Origin: Phascolomyces articulosus | Taxonomy: Eukaryota > Mucoromycota > Mucoromycetes > Mucorales > Lichtheimiaceae | Reading direction: 5' to 3' | Length of the DNA: 64,000 nt | NCBI GenBank assembly: GCA_025677815.1 | Contig: JAIXMP010000014.1 | Coordinates: 992,001 to 1,056,000, forward strand | Position numbers and translations under genes: made by a program | Part shown: piece by piece, positions 45,880 through 58,879 of the stretch | Layout of the letters: every line of letters starts with the position of its first letter | How positions within the stretch are numbered: the first letter of the stretch is position 1 | Notes under the pieces: model-generated | Seen by the model: only the letters and a program-made list of their open reading frames with translations | What the model was told of the DNA's origin: nothing | The model's database searches: none

Positions 45880-48800
45880 TTAAGGGTTTCTTGACGATGA
45901 TGCTACTGCACGAGTACCACTCAACCCAGTACCACGGAATAAATGAAGTAATTCTTCCAAGCCAAGTCGCCCAATTTTTAGAGCCGAGCCTTCACCAAGA
46001 GCACCATCAGCTAATGCCTATTTTTTTTCGTGATAAATAATAAACCGATGGATCAATAAAGCGAACCCGATTAAAGAAAAACGGTATTCTTTTTTTTTAG
46101 AAAGATATAAATATATATATATATTTACCTGTTTCTTTCGCTGAAGTTCTAAGATTCGATCTTCGACCGTTCCGTTGATGAAAATTCGATGAACTTCGAC
46201 ATTTTTTCTTTGACCAATACGGTGGACACGATCGATAGCTTGATTTTCCAGCGCAGGATTCCACCATACATCCATTAACTACAAGAAAAAAAAAAGAATA
46301 GCATTGTATTAGAAAACTTGATCAAACAAATAAAAAAAATGACCATATGATTGTCAATACTTACAATAACACGATTTGCACAAGTGAGCTATATTGAGCA
46401 AAAATAATGAGAGATTGGGTGAGTTATTGGATGCTTTGAATTTGCTGCAGAAAAAATAACCCGACTTACATTTAATCCCAAAGAACCACACTTAGTTGAA
46501 ACCAACAACACAGTATATTGAGGATCATCATAGAAAGTTTGTAACACTTCATCACGTCTTGCTACTGACATTGAACCATCAAATCGAACAAACTTGAATT
46601 CATGTTCACGTAAAGGTGTTTCCATGATGTTCAAAAAGGTAGTAAACTGCGAAAACACAATCGTTTTATCTTTGTTTTTCGTTGTTCTTCTTGTTTCATG
46701 TAGAATCTCCAACATTTTATCAATCTTGCTACTCGATGGGAGTTCTTCTGCCCGTGCTTTCATCTCTGAATTTGCTTCATCTTCTACTTCTCTTTGGCCA
46801 ATAAGTTCTTCATGAAGATCAGGTGCATGTACCTTGAGAAATATCTCAATGGGCACCACCTTGTCTCCTTGTAATGGGCCACGGCACTGGGGACATCGTT
46901 TTTCACCTCTCATTTCGTTGGTATTCAGATAATCTATTCATTATATAAACGGTATCCCATTAGTTAAAAAAATCAATCTCTAGTGTATCATCTCACTTGT
47001 TTTTTTTAAAAAAATAAAAATAAAAATAAAAGGGTCGCAAATATACGTACTGAACAAACATTCACGACACAACATATGACCACAACCGGGTATAATTTGT
47101 GCTTGATCTGCCATATCCATACAAATAGGGCACTAATAAAAATGAAGTTTAGCATCAGGTGCATGAAAAATAATATAAACACAAACAAACAAACTCTTCT
47201 TTTATTCCTTACTTCAATTTGACTAAAATCCGTATCATCATGTAATAAACGATTCACTACTGTCATGTTCATAGCAACAGCCAGATCCTGTTGAGCATCT
47301 TCATCCACTTCCTCCTCTTCACCTCTTTCAAGCATGGTCAGCTTTGGATGGAGACAAGCTTGCCGTAAACGAAGTAAAAGTACCAAGACCTAATGTAATA
47401 CACACATATACATTAAGGTAAAAAGAAATAATGATCCCATCATGCCTTATTTACTCTTTAAAAGTTGATTTGCAAAAGTATTCATTTCACTCACCGAAGA
47501 ATAGTTTTTCATTACTGTGCCTTGACGCATATACTTGTTAAATTGAGCTTGAGATCTTTTGTTGACAAAGTCATAAAAGTTACGTTCATCAGGGGTAAAA
47601 TCCACATGAGTAAAGTGAATATTACGCTCAGGCAATTTCAAAATAGGACGACCATCAATCTTGGCCTTCTTTGACCGACGAAGTGAAATGGCCTTGAGCA
47701 ACGCTTGAACTTTTTTGATTGCCTACGATAATAGTCATCATAGGTGAGGATAAGGGAAAATATTTATTAACTTGGCTAAGCCTATTTTTTTCTTCTTCTG
47801 TGACACATAAAGGACAATATTTTTTCTTTGATTAATGAAATTTACATGCTCTTGTAAGCCCTTATCGAGTGGTTTTTTAATCTGATCTCTGAATTCATCC
47901 CATTCACAGTAAGGACGGATACGTAGAAACTTGATCAACGAATATCTAATAAATAATGATCAGTAAAATCGTCCATCTTTATAGAACCGTATTCAATAAA
48001 GCTTCTTCATCCTATTGTATCTTCCTTTTCCAACTCCATATCAACTTACAATTCTTCAATTCGATTTTGAATGGGTGTTGCTGTCATACACCACCTATAG
48101 GAGGCATCAATACGATTACATGCATTGGCCATGCTCGTTCGATAATTCTTGATAGTATGTGCTTCATCCAGAATAACTCGATGGAATTTCATCCGACCTA
48201 GAGGACCACGTTGGGCTTCATCCTCCACAAACTCGATACTCACCAACGTATATGTCGTAATAATAACATCAAATCCAGCCAAGATAGTCTCATCCGAAAT
48301 ACGTTGGGAGCCATGGTAGATATAAACGTTTAATGGAGGCTGTGTTTTCGTAAGAAGTTCACGTTCCCATTGAGCTGCTAATGATACGGGACAAATAACC
48401 AATGTTGCTTTTGTTTTAATAAATTCTTCGCTAGCACGACGTTTTCCTCTGCGCATCATTGGCAAATGTCGAATAGGTGTAGCGTTGGTACATGGACGTG
48501 ATACAATCAGGGCCATCGCTTGTACTGTCTATATTTAGTTCGATATTTTTTGTCAAAAAAAAAAAAAATAAACCACTCAGATTCATCAATACAAACTCTT
48601 GACAACATCCAAAAATAAATGAATAAATAAAAAATAAAACGGTTTACCTTTCCAAGGCCCATGTCGTCAGATAAGATACCGCCTCGATTTGATGATTCTT
48701 CCATACGTGTTAACCATTGTAGACCCACTTTTTGGTGTTCCATTAATGTGATTTTAAGTCGATCTGGTGTTCCTGTACGATCTTCTGGTAGAAGTACGTC

Positions 48801-50081
48801 ATCATATTGAATATTTTCCAATAGTGCCTTGAGTTCTTTCTCTGTATTTTCTGCATTCATCGGTCTCACAAATCGATTGTAAGGTACATCATAACGCTCA
48901 CTATCGAAAGGTAAATCACCATTTTGACCGACTGGAAGTCGTTGGCTCGAGTTGTAAGGATAATTACCAGCCATATTTGCATATGGATTTTCAATGTCGT
49001 CAGCATCCAGATTATAAATTCGTTCATCATCTGATTCATATTCATCCGAATCGAGTGATAGAACATATCCAGTAGCAGCAGAAGAGGAGGAGGATCCAGC
49101 ATTGTAGGATTGGTAAGGTTGAAAATTAGGTGTTTGCATAGGTGGGATCATAGGAGGATTAGTTATACCATTGTACGATCTAGGGATAGGGGATTGACTG
49201 TGAAGCCCAAAAATATGAGGGGTGGGTTGATTTAGCTGATATGAAACTCTAACATTTGGGGGAGAATCTGCGGTAAGATCAACACAATCATCATCGTCGT
49301 CATCTCCATCACTCAGCTCAATTACAGTGGATGATTGATTTGATAATGGCGCTGGCGGAGGTACAGAGGAACTTAAAGGTACTGATTGAGCTGCGGATGG
49401 CTCTAATTTGGGCCGTTTGGTTTGTCGTTGAATATGATGTGGTGGTGGTGGTTGCATCGTGTTGAAAGACGATGGTAGTTGACGTAAATTAAAAGAGGCC
49501 ATACGTTGCGCCAATTCTGCATTCGATACCGTTCCTTGTTGTTGGGATGGTGGTGGATAAGTGTACACTTGTTGTGACATTGGAAATATTCCTTGTATGG
49601 AAAATTGAGGTTGTGAATGGGATTGTTGTTGTTGAGGTTGTGAGATTGATGATCTTCCTTGCGGATTTCCTCTTGATGAAGTCGATGCATTATTTAATTC
49701 ATATCCTAATTGGTGAGCCAATTGTTGGTCATGCCGATTTTGCTCCGTTCTCTTTTCCAACTGTCGTTGTGCTTTGATTTCTTCCAAGTCAATACCCAGC
49801 TGTTCAAGCATATCTTCTGATAATCCTGTTTCTTGAAAGAATGACAATATGTCGGTGTCTTTTTCTGTTGTCGTTGGTGTTGGTGTACGAGTGGTTGAAC
49901 CTGTACTTGGAGATCTAGTCGTACTACTACTACCACTATTGTTGCCATTAAAGGGGCCTGTAAGATCATTGGTAAGATCAAAGGCCTCACCGTCGTCAGT
50001 TTCACTGCCGCTGTCACTCATTGATCGATTGTCAATATCTCTGTTGGGCTGTTTTCTTAAATTATCGTTTTCCAAGACCAT
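45880..50081 (-). CDS. ULS1: SNF2-family translocase with RING finger and SUMO-interacting motifs (Uls1/Ris1-like)
   Basis: The N-terminal 400 residues are disordered, S/T/Q-rich, with SIM-like strings next to acidic runs: [27 protein letters not shown] and [11 protein letters not shown]. The helicase core follows: [22 protein letters not shown] (motif I), [11 protein letters not shown] (motif II, DEAH), [10 protein letters not shown] (motif III). A C3HC4 RING lies between the two lobes: [20 protein letters not shown]. Then come [21 protein letters not shown] and [12 protein letters not shown] (motif VI). This order is that of Uls1 and the RAD5/RAD16 class, and the SIMs favour Uls1, a SUMO-targeted ubiquitin ligase acting on chromatin. 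Several introns were bridged in phase, including one inside motif I and one inside the RING. Confidence 0.85.
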
Positions 50082-53000
50082 TTATAAAGAAAAAGGAGTT
50101 ACAAAGAAGAGAAAGAAAGAAATAGCGGAAAGCTTTTTTTTTTTTGAAAGTGGAAAGGAGAGCTAACACTGTTCAGCAACACCGCGTTTTTGAATAGCTT
50201 TATGTATGTGCGTACATAGAATGTGTGATTGTTCGTTAAAAAAGTATAAAAAAAAAAACGTTCAGGCACATGACCAATCAAAATTTCAATTCTTTCTAGT
50301 ACTTGTTACTGATCCAATCTCTTTTTGCTATACATTTTATTATTCATTTTTATCATATTCAATTATCCGTATTTAATAAATGTATTAATTAATAATAATA
50401 AACATATTGATGAGTAGACCGTGTTGATAAATACATCCATCCTTTTCATATATCTACATTGCTGAAGATATAAAAATAACAATAGAATAACTATCCTGAC
50501 TAGTTTTTGTGGGTGACACGGCGCCATCCCATCTGGCTTTTTTGTTGGGCACAGCTAACGGCGCTACGCACGCATAAACAACCGCGCCTTATCAAGAACC
50601 ATGTTACCCTTTCCGCCCTTTAATAAATTTACATTTTGATCTTATCAAGAACCACTTCTTCTTGCAAACTGCAGGATGGTGACTAAAGCCAAAGCAAAAA
50701 GTAATTTATTAATATGCATAGTCTTACCTAGTATAGAAGACTAAGTATATTGTGATTATACTATAATACAATTATTTCTCCTTTGACCCGGCCCAATGGT
50801 GTCGAAAAACAGCCAGAACCAGATCCCTCGCTAGAGGGAACAATTTGTTTTCGTTGAAGTTATTTTTGTTTATTCTGCACAGGAGAAGCACCAACAGAAA
50901 CGAGTTCAAAAACGGCACAGAAATGAGTAACTGACGTAATTAAACGCATGTTACTTCATGGGCTTTTTTTTAATACACTTTTTAAACTCTATAACCCCGA
51001 AATACATGTCTTTGAAATGCCAAAAAAGATAGCCTATCTTGCTACGTAGTAATATGACCTACTACTTTTTTTTTTGAAGAAATACATTTTTTGAGAAATA
51101 TCTGTGATGGTTTTGAACTTCCTCAAATAACAACATCCTTCTGCATTATAAACATTCTCTCAAAGTCAGTGTTATATCTGTGCACAAATCTACTGAAGAA
51201 ACGTAAGCAATTTTTGAAGCTATTGCTTGAAAAAGTAATAAGATTTCATAGTATTAATTAGTATATAGGTGCTATTTTGTTGAAAATGAGAGAAGAATCA
51301 TTCCTATACCAAAATGATACAACGATATAAAGATAATCTCTGTTTTTCTATTAATGATTCACTCAATCATTATGAAATCTGTAATAAACTTTGCACTTCA
51401 ATATCTTCTGCAGCTATTATTCTCCTTACAATTCTTATTTATGCTTGTCATTCTAATTTCCATCTCATATTCAGAGATTAAATCGTTCTCAAAACACACT
51501 TTTGGATACACTGTTGTTATATTATTATAATGAGATATACTGCCCTTGGGAAAAAGGAGGGGACTGCATTTTTAAAAGCCGTTACTTTATTAGGATAAAA
51601 AAAGCTCTTATTTAATAAACTACTTTCTTCTGTAGTTGTATATAAAGCCAAAGAGTACAGAAGAAATTCGCTATAAGTATTGAAATGCTTATTATAGTTT
51701 ATGCAGGAGTTTATTTATTTCTGTAGCATCAAAATGGATAAAACGGCAAAGACAGAAACGTGGCGTACATATTTCAACGAATATACTAAAATCATACTAT
51801 TAATGTAATTTTCATCAAATAATACTTTCATTTTTTCATAGTGTTGTTTCATCACGTACTAAGTAGTAGCTAAAAAAAATATAATACATGATAAAACACT
51901 TTCTAAGTATTATACCCGACAATTTAAATTTTATGTGATGAATGTTCTTCTCATCAATAATCACCTAAAAGAGCTTAAGAATCGGTCATCATAATAAATA
52001 AACAACATTCAGTGTGTGCATAAAAATACAGTCAATGAAGCACTGAAACTTTACATTCTTTCAAATAGTTTGACCCACATCTCCTTTGAAATTCTTCAAA
52101 TTTCTTCAACTTAATCGGTAGGTCTTCATGTTTACTATTTTAATTTATGAAAGTTCATTGTTATTCAGATGGATATTCTATCAGCTTTTTCAGAATAAAA
52201 AATATTGAAAAAGTGACATCAAGTAGTAGAAAATATTGGTCTATTTAGGAGCCCAGTCAGACATTTTGCCGTACTGATGCATCACATGTTTCTTTTAAAA
52301 AAGATTAAGTGTTCTCGGTTGATGAAAGTTTTTAGTAGTAGGTTGATCAGGGGTAGATATATAAGCATGTATACAGAAATGACGACTTTTACGTAGTATG
52401 TATTAAAAAGGTATGTAATGATAGGGTGATGTAGTTGTGGTAGATCTTGGTATACTATAAATGAAGACTGAAAGTAGACGTAAATTATACAAAGCTTATT
52501 TGGGATGTTTGTAATCATCACTTATTATGACTAATGATTTTATCAAAAGTAATAATTCAATTCTTGGAAAATGACATCTTGTTTATTAAAATTGAGAAAA
52601 AAAAAATCAAACAAGTACATGTTATTAAAAGGAAAAAGGCACTAAGTGATCTATTATTAAAGAACAGAAGTGTTGTTGTGCCTGTCGAGGAGGCATCACA
52701 CCCCACTCGTGTTTTCCAATGTTACAACACAAGAAGAATAATATAATAAATCTATGAAAGTACTAGTTTAATTTATGACAGTCAAATGAGAAAAAAATAT
52801 ATATATGGCTCTGCATACTACTATTCTATTGCTATCACCTTAATTGTAGCTTTTATTTGTATTGGTATATACCACTTGGATGAACGGAGTTCAAAAAATG
52901 CCAGTTAAAGCCGAAAACCCGAAAACCCGAAAACCCGGGATAGACAAAATTATGCTTTGAAAAGTAGCTGGCTATTCTTTAAAAAAAACAGACAGTTATA

Positions 53001-53508
53001 CAATGATAATAAAGGGTGATTTATTTCATCAAGGAATATACGTACACAAGTATTAGCACTGCGAAATATATTATATGATGAGATTATTTCATAGTTTTCG
53101 TATTATCAATCATAAATATGAATAAATACATTTTTGTTTATTATTTATCAAAAAAAGATAAGGGAAAATGACCCCACAGATTATTAATAAGCTTTTGTGA
53201 TAAAAACTATAATAAAAAAAAAGATGGGGAAGAAGGGGGCTGAAGCTAAAAAAAAAAAAAAGAATGTTGTTATTGATATTATTCATGTAATAGTTAAAAT
53301 GGAGGATGATAATAGTAACTGTGACATTTTTTTTTGGTAAAGTGAAGGAACAATGATAGATCAAAATATCCCACGGATAGACCTAAATGGGAAATATATG
53401 TCGACTATCCTTCACCATAACGAAAAGAAGAAAAGAGTTACAAAATAAGCTTAAAGTAGAAATTATATTCAAAATGAAAACCATTATCAGGAATTGATTC
53501 ATTTAATT
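50082..53508. other. Gene-poor AT-rich region
   Basis: About 3.4 kb without a supportable gene. A more GC-rich patch at about 50515-50620 and the string TTATCAAGAACCA, present near 50592 and again near 50643, are the only structure noted on the left. A short tandem repeat lies at 52911-52939. Small ORFs here show no recognisable motif. Confidence 0.45.
52911..52939 (+). repeat. Short tandem repeat CCCGAAAA, about three units
   Basis: Three contiguous near-perfect 8-base units CCCGAAAA ending in CCCGGG, within DNA that is otherwise very AT-rich. Too short to call telomeric or centromeric. Confidence 0.6.
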
Positions 53509-53889
53509 GTCGTGTATATATTTTGACGGAAGTCCAAGCCAACAATACAAATAGCAATTAATAACAATTAGATATAAAATAAAGAATAACGGATAGATGA
53601 TGTTTATTCAATGAAGATAATGGGGATATTTATATGTTTCCTAAATTACTGAGAATATAATATATAATGTAATAGATGATGGTAATAATAGAATAAAACT
53701 AAGCGTCTTGGCACTAGTGATGATAATACTGATAATAATAATTATGACGATGATGCCAAGCAGAGGTTGCTAAGCATCGCAAGAAGTATTCAAAATGGAG
53801 ATAATGATGATGATTATTTTTAGACTAATAATCGTACAAGAAGTATCAAAAAAAGGCAAAAGGGTTACACCAGGAATCTTAGCTACGAC
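53509..53889 (-). mobile_element. MITE family member B, 381 bp, diverged
   Basis: Both ends match the MITE inside the tyrosine-recombinase element: GTCGTG... at the left and ...TACGAC at the right. The interior shares CCAAGCCAA, TAAAATAAAGAATAACG and ATATTTATATGTTT at the same relative positions. The length (381) is close to the 373 of the nested copy. Flanking bases (TTAATT and ATAATA) do not form a clear target-site duplication, as expected for an older insertion. It has no coding capacity. Confidence 0.6.
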
Positions 53890-53957
53890 ATAATAACATA
53901 ACAGCATGTTACACGAAATAAAAACATAGTGATAGTTAGAAAGAAGGAGAGCACGAT

Positions 53958-54390
53958 ATTGGATTTTTAGACTGCATTTGCGCATTATGATTCTTCTTCT
54001 GAATGATATTCTTAATATACCTAATAACTATATCGAGGATTAAGTTTATTTATAAATATGTATTACAATATATTTTCAAAACATTGAGCAGATAATAACT
54101 ATATAATTAATAACTTTAGCCTTAAGAAACTGAAAAAGAAGTCAAAAAAGCATATTGTTCAATTAAAGATTGGCTTCTCCAGCTTTACATCTAACAAAGA
54201 ACTGAATAGAATGCCGAATCCACCCTTGACAATCTTCAGGAATAACGACTAAACTTGATTCTGTTATTCTGCTGCTTAAATTGTCATCTTTCGTCAAACC
54301 GTCACACCTAGCACCAGCCTTTATTTTAAACCAAAACTCTTTAACCGGGCTGGGGAATGGAAGGTAAGCACATTTATATAACTTCTAACT
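53958..54390 (-). mobile_element. Tc1/mariner-type (DDE) transposase relic with one terminus
   Basis: The minus strand from about 54380 to the stop at 54163 reads KCAYLPFPSPVKEFWFKIKA, then GARCDGLTKDDNL, then EDCQGWIRHSIQFFVRC, ending GEANL. This matches the end of Tc1/mariner DDE transposases, in which LPPYSPxLNPIExFW precedes the last helices. Here residues of the SPxLNPIE part are deleted (SPVKEFW), removing the third catalytic acidic residue region. The 25-base stretch at 53960-53984, preceded by TA, lies where the terminal inverted repeat should be and recurs at 12087. The 5' part of the gene and the other terminus were not found. Confidence 0.55.
53960..53984 (+). repeat. 25-bp candidate terminal inverted repeat, identical to 12087-12111
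   Basis: Perfect 25-base match to 12087-12111. It is preceded by TA and lies about 180 bases beyond the stop codon of the transposase relic. Confidence 0.5.
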
Positions 54391-55423
54391 ATTAATTTTT
54401 TGATCATATATACAAAGTAAGGTTTATTGTTATATAATTTTTTTTTGTTACGCCTCCCACCCACTATTATCATTATCATTATTATTGTAATTATTATTAT
54501 TTTTCCTACTACTACATTTTATATATATCATATAACCCCTAAATTTCAACTCACGAATGGTATCATTAATTGTGTTATGGCTGTCCAAAAACAATATAAA
54601 ACCTATAGATAATCAAGCTATTTATTGAATTGTTAACATATGTTTATTGATATGACTTTTTGAGTGATTTTCGGCATATACATACTTTCGAGGGGTCAAT
54701 ATGGTTTTACAAATAAAGAATGATAAAGAAATAAATATGGAAAAGACAATAATACATAAAATATGACTACGTACTATTAGTAATTTCTGTAGACCGCTCT
54801 TAAACTTGATGCTCAAAAAAAATGTCTAAAAGCACAGTATTTTGTCGGATCAAACATTTATTGTTATGATGAAACCGCAGTAGTGATTAATGAGCAGTAA
54901 CGTTAACGTGATAACCATAGACCGGGTAAATAAAAGGAAATCCGACAGTTACCTAAAAAGTATTCCATGGGAAGTTCTGAAATTGCCCAAGTAATCATGA
55001 ATTTGATTTTGCTTATAGGATTTTTAAGAATTCTCAGTGAACCTTAGTTGGGGTATTATTATGCTTGTTGTACGTCTTAATTACTTTTACAATGATACGT
55101 TTTCCAAAAACAGAAACTCTGTCATTGTAACCATTTTATTCCGAATGACAAAATAAAATTGTGAAAGCATACAACTATTCACACTCATACAAAAGATCAA
55201 GATGATGTGTTTGAGTATATAAATATAAAAGAAGTGTAACTTGAATCCATAATAAAACAAGATAACTCTTTTTTCTTCCTTTCAATTACAGCAACAACAT
55301 CCGTTCCATCACTAGCGTTGTTTCATCTACTTCCCCTTTCCCTTTTCCATTAATTACTACTTAAAAAATACACTCTATCCATTCACTTTGCGTTGCACAT
55401 TCATTTTATTATAACAAAAAAAG
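54391..55423. other. Intergenic region before the MFS transporter
   Basis: About 1 kb. The last 200 bases are the transporter's promoter and CT-rich leader, with TATAAATATAAAAG near 55219. The rest is AT-rich with ATT repeats near 54465-54505 and nothing coding. Confidence 0.45.
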
Positions 55424-57540
55424 ATGACCGTCGAGGACAAAAGTATTATTTATGACGAAGAAGTCAAAAAGGCTGGTTCTTCATCTGACGATGAAACTCA
55501 TGATCAAAGAGACACCGAAGTAAAATCTGATGAAGAAAAAGAATATTTGCGCAAACTCAATTGGATTGTATTACCTTTTGCAGGCATGACTATTTTTTTG
55601 AATGTAAGTTTTACCTTTTCATAGTGTGGTTTTATACTATATAGCAATAAGAACAGCATCATAATTAATTGGTTTACTATTGTTTTTCATTATAGTTCTG
55701 TGATAAATCAGCGTTGAGCGTGGGTCCGGTTTTGGGATTGAATAAAGAACTGGGATTAGATGGTCAACAATTCAGTTGGCTTGGAAGTTTATTTTATTTG
55801 GGTCATTTGGTTTATCAGGTAAAGAAAAAAAAATACACATTGAAAAGAAGTATATTATCAGTCGATAATAAAAAAGAGTGCCTGAAAAATAATCAATTGC
55901 ATAATGCATCGTCATTTCTTAATATATGTACAATAGCTTCCTAATCAATTTATTTTGCAACGAGTTCCTCATGCAAGATACCTTGGTGTATTGTTGGGCA
56001 TTTGGGGTTTGGTAAGTGTATTGTCCATGAATTATTTTTAAATAATAATTTTTAAAAAAAGTACCATGAACTAATAAAAAAAATTAGGTCATGATGATGT
56101 CTGCCTTGACGAATAACTTCTCTGAACTTGCTGCTTGTCGATTTTTGTTGGGTTTGTTTGAAGCTGCTGCCATGCCTACTTTATATCTTGTTACATCTAT
56201 CTTGTATCGTCGTTCTGAACAAACTTTGGTATTTGGTTTCATTACCTTATGTAATGGCGTTGGTGCCGCGGGTAAGAATAAATCAAATTATTTTTTTTTT
56301 GTGTAAACCAAGAAATTAATCATTCTATTTTTTATTCATCAAAAATAAACAAGTGGGAAGTGCTATTGCTTATGGTATCGCACACATGGGTAATCCTCGC
56401 GGTATCACAAATTGGAGATGGTAAGAAAATATAGAGTTGTATTGCTGATAAAAAAAAATGTATATAGAAATATTCCAATCCATATTCACTTGCTTTTTTT
56501 CTTCTTCCAGGAACCATTACATTTTCGGTGCTCTTACCATTCTTCATGGTTTCCTGGTCTTTTTCTTCATGGTGGATACTCCCAAGAACAAGAAACTTAA
56601 GTTAACACCCGCTCAAGAACGTATTGCTGAAGATCGTATGCGTGACAATGCTGTAACTCAACACAGGCAGTTCAAGTATGGTCAAATCTGGGAAGCCGTT
56701 TCTGAAATCAAATTCTATCTTTTGGTGATTGCTGCTTTCTGTATTAGTATGCAAAATGGTGGTATGCTTGTTTATAGTACAACATTTACCATGGCCCTTG
56801 GATTTTCACCTCTTGATTCTATGCTTTTGCAAATTCCCAGTGGTTTTGCCTCTTCTTTGGGTGTCTTGGCTGCCATGTTGATCGCCCGAAAGACACGTCA
56901 ACTTCTTCTAACAGGTATAGGTCTTTTGTGCGTTGGTATGATTGGTCTTATTCTTTTGTGCGCTATTCCTGAAGGAGAAGTGAAATTACTCGGTTTCTAC
57001 TTGAGCTGGGCTGGTACCGGTGCTTATTCCCTTTTGCTTACCTATGTCGGTAACAATATCAAAGGTTATACCAAGAAGATTTTCTATAATGGTTGTGTGG
57101 TTGCTGCTTATACCCTTGGTAACTTTGCTGGACCATTGATGATGGTTGAACATGAAGTGAGTATCAGCCACTATTTTTTTTCTGGTTTCAATAAGATACA
57201 TTTAAGATTAGAATGGGATTGGTGTTGATTTTGCCATATATCTTAATAATAATCTAGGCTCCAAGATATTTGAGTGGTGTCGGTGGTTACCTTGCAGGTT
57301 TTGGTGTCGCAGCTATTGCTTATCTTATTGTTCGATTCCAAGCTGTTCGTGTTAATAAGCAACGTATTGCTAATGGTGCTACTGGCGATATTGATCTTAC
57401 TGTTGATACAACTGATAAGGAAGATCAACAATTCTTGTATGTACCATTATTATTTTTTCTTATAAAATGTGAAGTTCAACAAATTACCTTGAGTAATCTA
57501 ACAATTCTTTTTCTTTAACAAACATAGATACCGTGTCTAA
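55424..57540 (+). CDS. Major facilitator superfamily transporter, Dal5-like (allantoate/vitamin/organic anion) family
   Basis: Proton-coupled plasma-membrane permease of the fungal anion:cation symporter type. A hydrophilic acidic N-terminus (MTVEDKSIIYDEEVKKAGSS) precedes EYLRKLNWIVLPFAGMTIFL (TM1). After an intron, FCDKSALSVGPVLGL and FSWLGSLFYLGHLVYQLP follow, then RFLLGLFEAAAMPTLYLVTS and RRSEQTLVFGF between TM4 and TM5. The central loop (DTPKNKKLKLTPAQERIAED) and six more membrane segments follow (SMQNGGMLVYSTTFTMALGF, then LLTYVGNNIKGYTKKIFYNG). The tail after a last short exon ends DQQFLYRV. The NxxGYTKK motif after TM8-10 is typical of the Dal5/Tna1/Seo1 group. At least six introns. 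The transported compound is not deducible. Confidence 0.88.
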
Positions 57541-58879
57541 AAAAAAAGGAAACACTTTCTACTTTTTTATACAATGAATTTATCTTTTTTCAAACAAGGA
57601 AAAAATATTATTTACTTTATTACTATTACTACATTTATATTATTACGTTTATTATTATTATTTCATTTATCTTTCTCTCTCACGTTACAGTACTTTCTTT
57701 TTAGGCTGGTGGTGATCTTATTAATTTAACATACAAAAAATACTATTGATTTATTTCCTTCTCCTTCTACTTGCTCCACATTTTTAATATTGTTCAAATA
57801 AAAGACAAAAGAAGAATTTCATCGGATTCGAGTTGTACAATGAGAATTTGAAGAAAGTTCCTGTCTGAGTACATTATTATTGTTTCACTGATACTTCCAT
57901 CAAAAATATAAATCATGCTCTTCAAGGAGATGGTTGGTGTTTGAAATACTGTAGAGTAGTACCAACGACAAGCGTTAAGAAACGTTGGGAATACAACGTT
58001 TAGGCAGATTTTTGGTGTGAAGGTTGCGGAGAAGAGGTCTTTCAATGGTATAACTAACTGGATTTCTCTCCATTCTCCACCTTCTTAGATGACGAATATA
58101 GAGTATCTCATCTTATATATTGCATCATTGCTATTGGTAAGATAATAATCCATGTATAGTCATTGTCCTGTAGTGTTTACTAACAAACATATCATCCCGA
58201 ATTGGTACGGTGCCAAGCATAGTAACAACTATAAATACATGGATACATCTTATCATTGTAAGGCTGTTTTTATATTGTGCCTGTGGTTTTTTTCTGGATG
58301 CTCATAGTAATTGTTCTTTTTGTTTCTTAAGATGTCATTAGTATCAATGGTGAATAACTGTACTATTGATACACAAAAAGAAGTATTCAATATGATCAAC
58401 ATTCCAGCGTGAAACTCTCATACATCAAAAACGACCATGCAATACTGTAATCGTTGTGGTATGGATAAGAAAATGAGTAGAATAACAGTAAGTGAAAAGA
58501 GACAAAAGAAGTCTTGTGAGAATCAATGTAGATTTATTATGATAATAAAGATGATAATTATTTCTAGTTATACAAGTACAGTATTTATATGTTTTCTTAT
58601 AAATGCCACTTAATAGTTGATCATGGTAGTTTGTTATTATTAGAGTTTGTTTGGAATGTCGAATGATACAAGTATTCACCGAGAGAAAGTTAAAGTATAT
58701 TCATTATAATGATACATCAGTACGAATGTTAGATATGACGATGAGCATTGTGTAAAATAAGAAAGTGGTGTCATATTATGTTATTCTTTGTAAGATAAAG
58801 AATGTGATGACTTTGGAAAGTAAAATAGGGGAGCAACCGATCATCAGTGATTTTAGTATTATTATATGAGAAGAAGTGT
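57541..58879. other. Intergenic region after the MFS transporter
   Basis: About 1.3 kb. The first 250 bases look like the transporter 3' UTR with ATT runs. The rest holds only short ORFs without recognisable features. Confidence 0.4.

Noticed and set aside
48866..49690. Antisense and shifted ORFs within the Uls1-like N-terminus
   Set aside because: Low-complexity Q/S/P coding sequence read in other frames.
52911..52939. Interstitial telomere
   Set aside because: The unit CCCGAAAA is not a known fungal telomere repeat and only three units exist.
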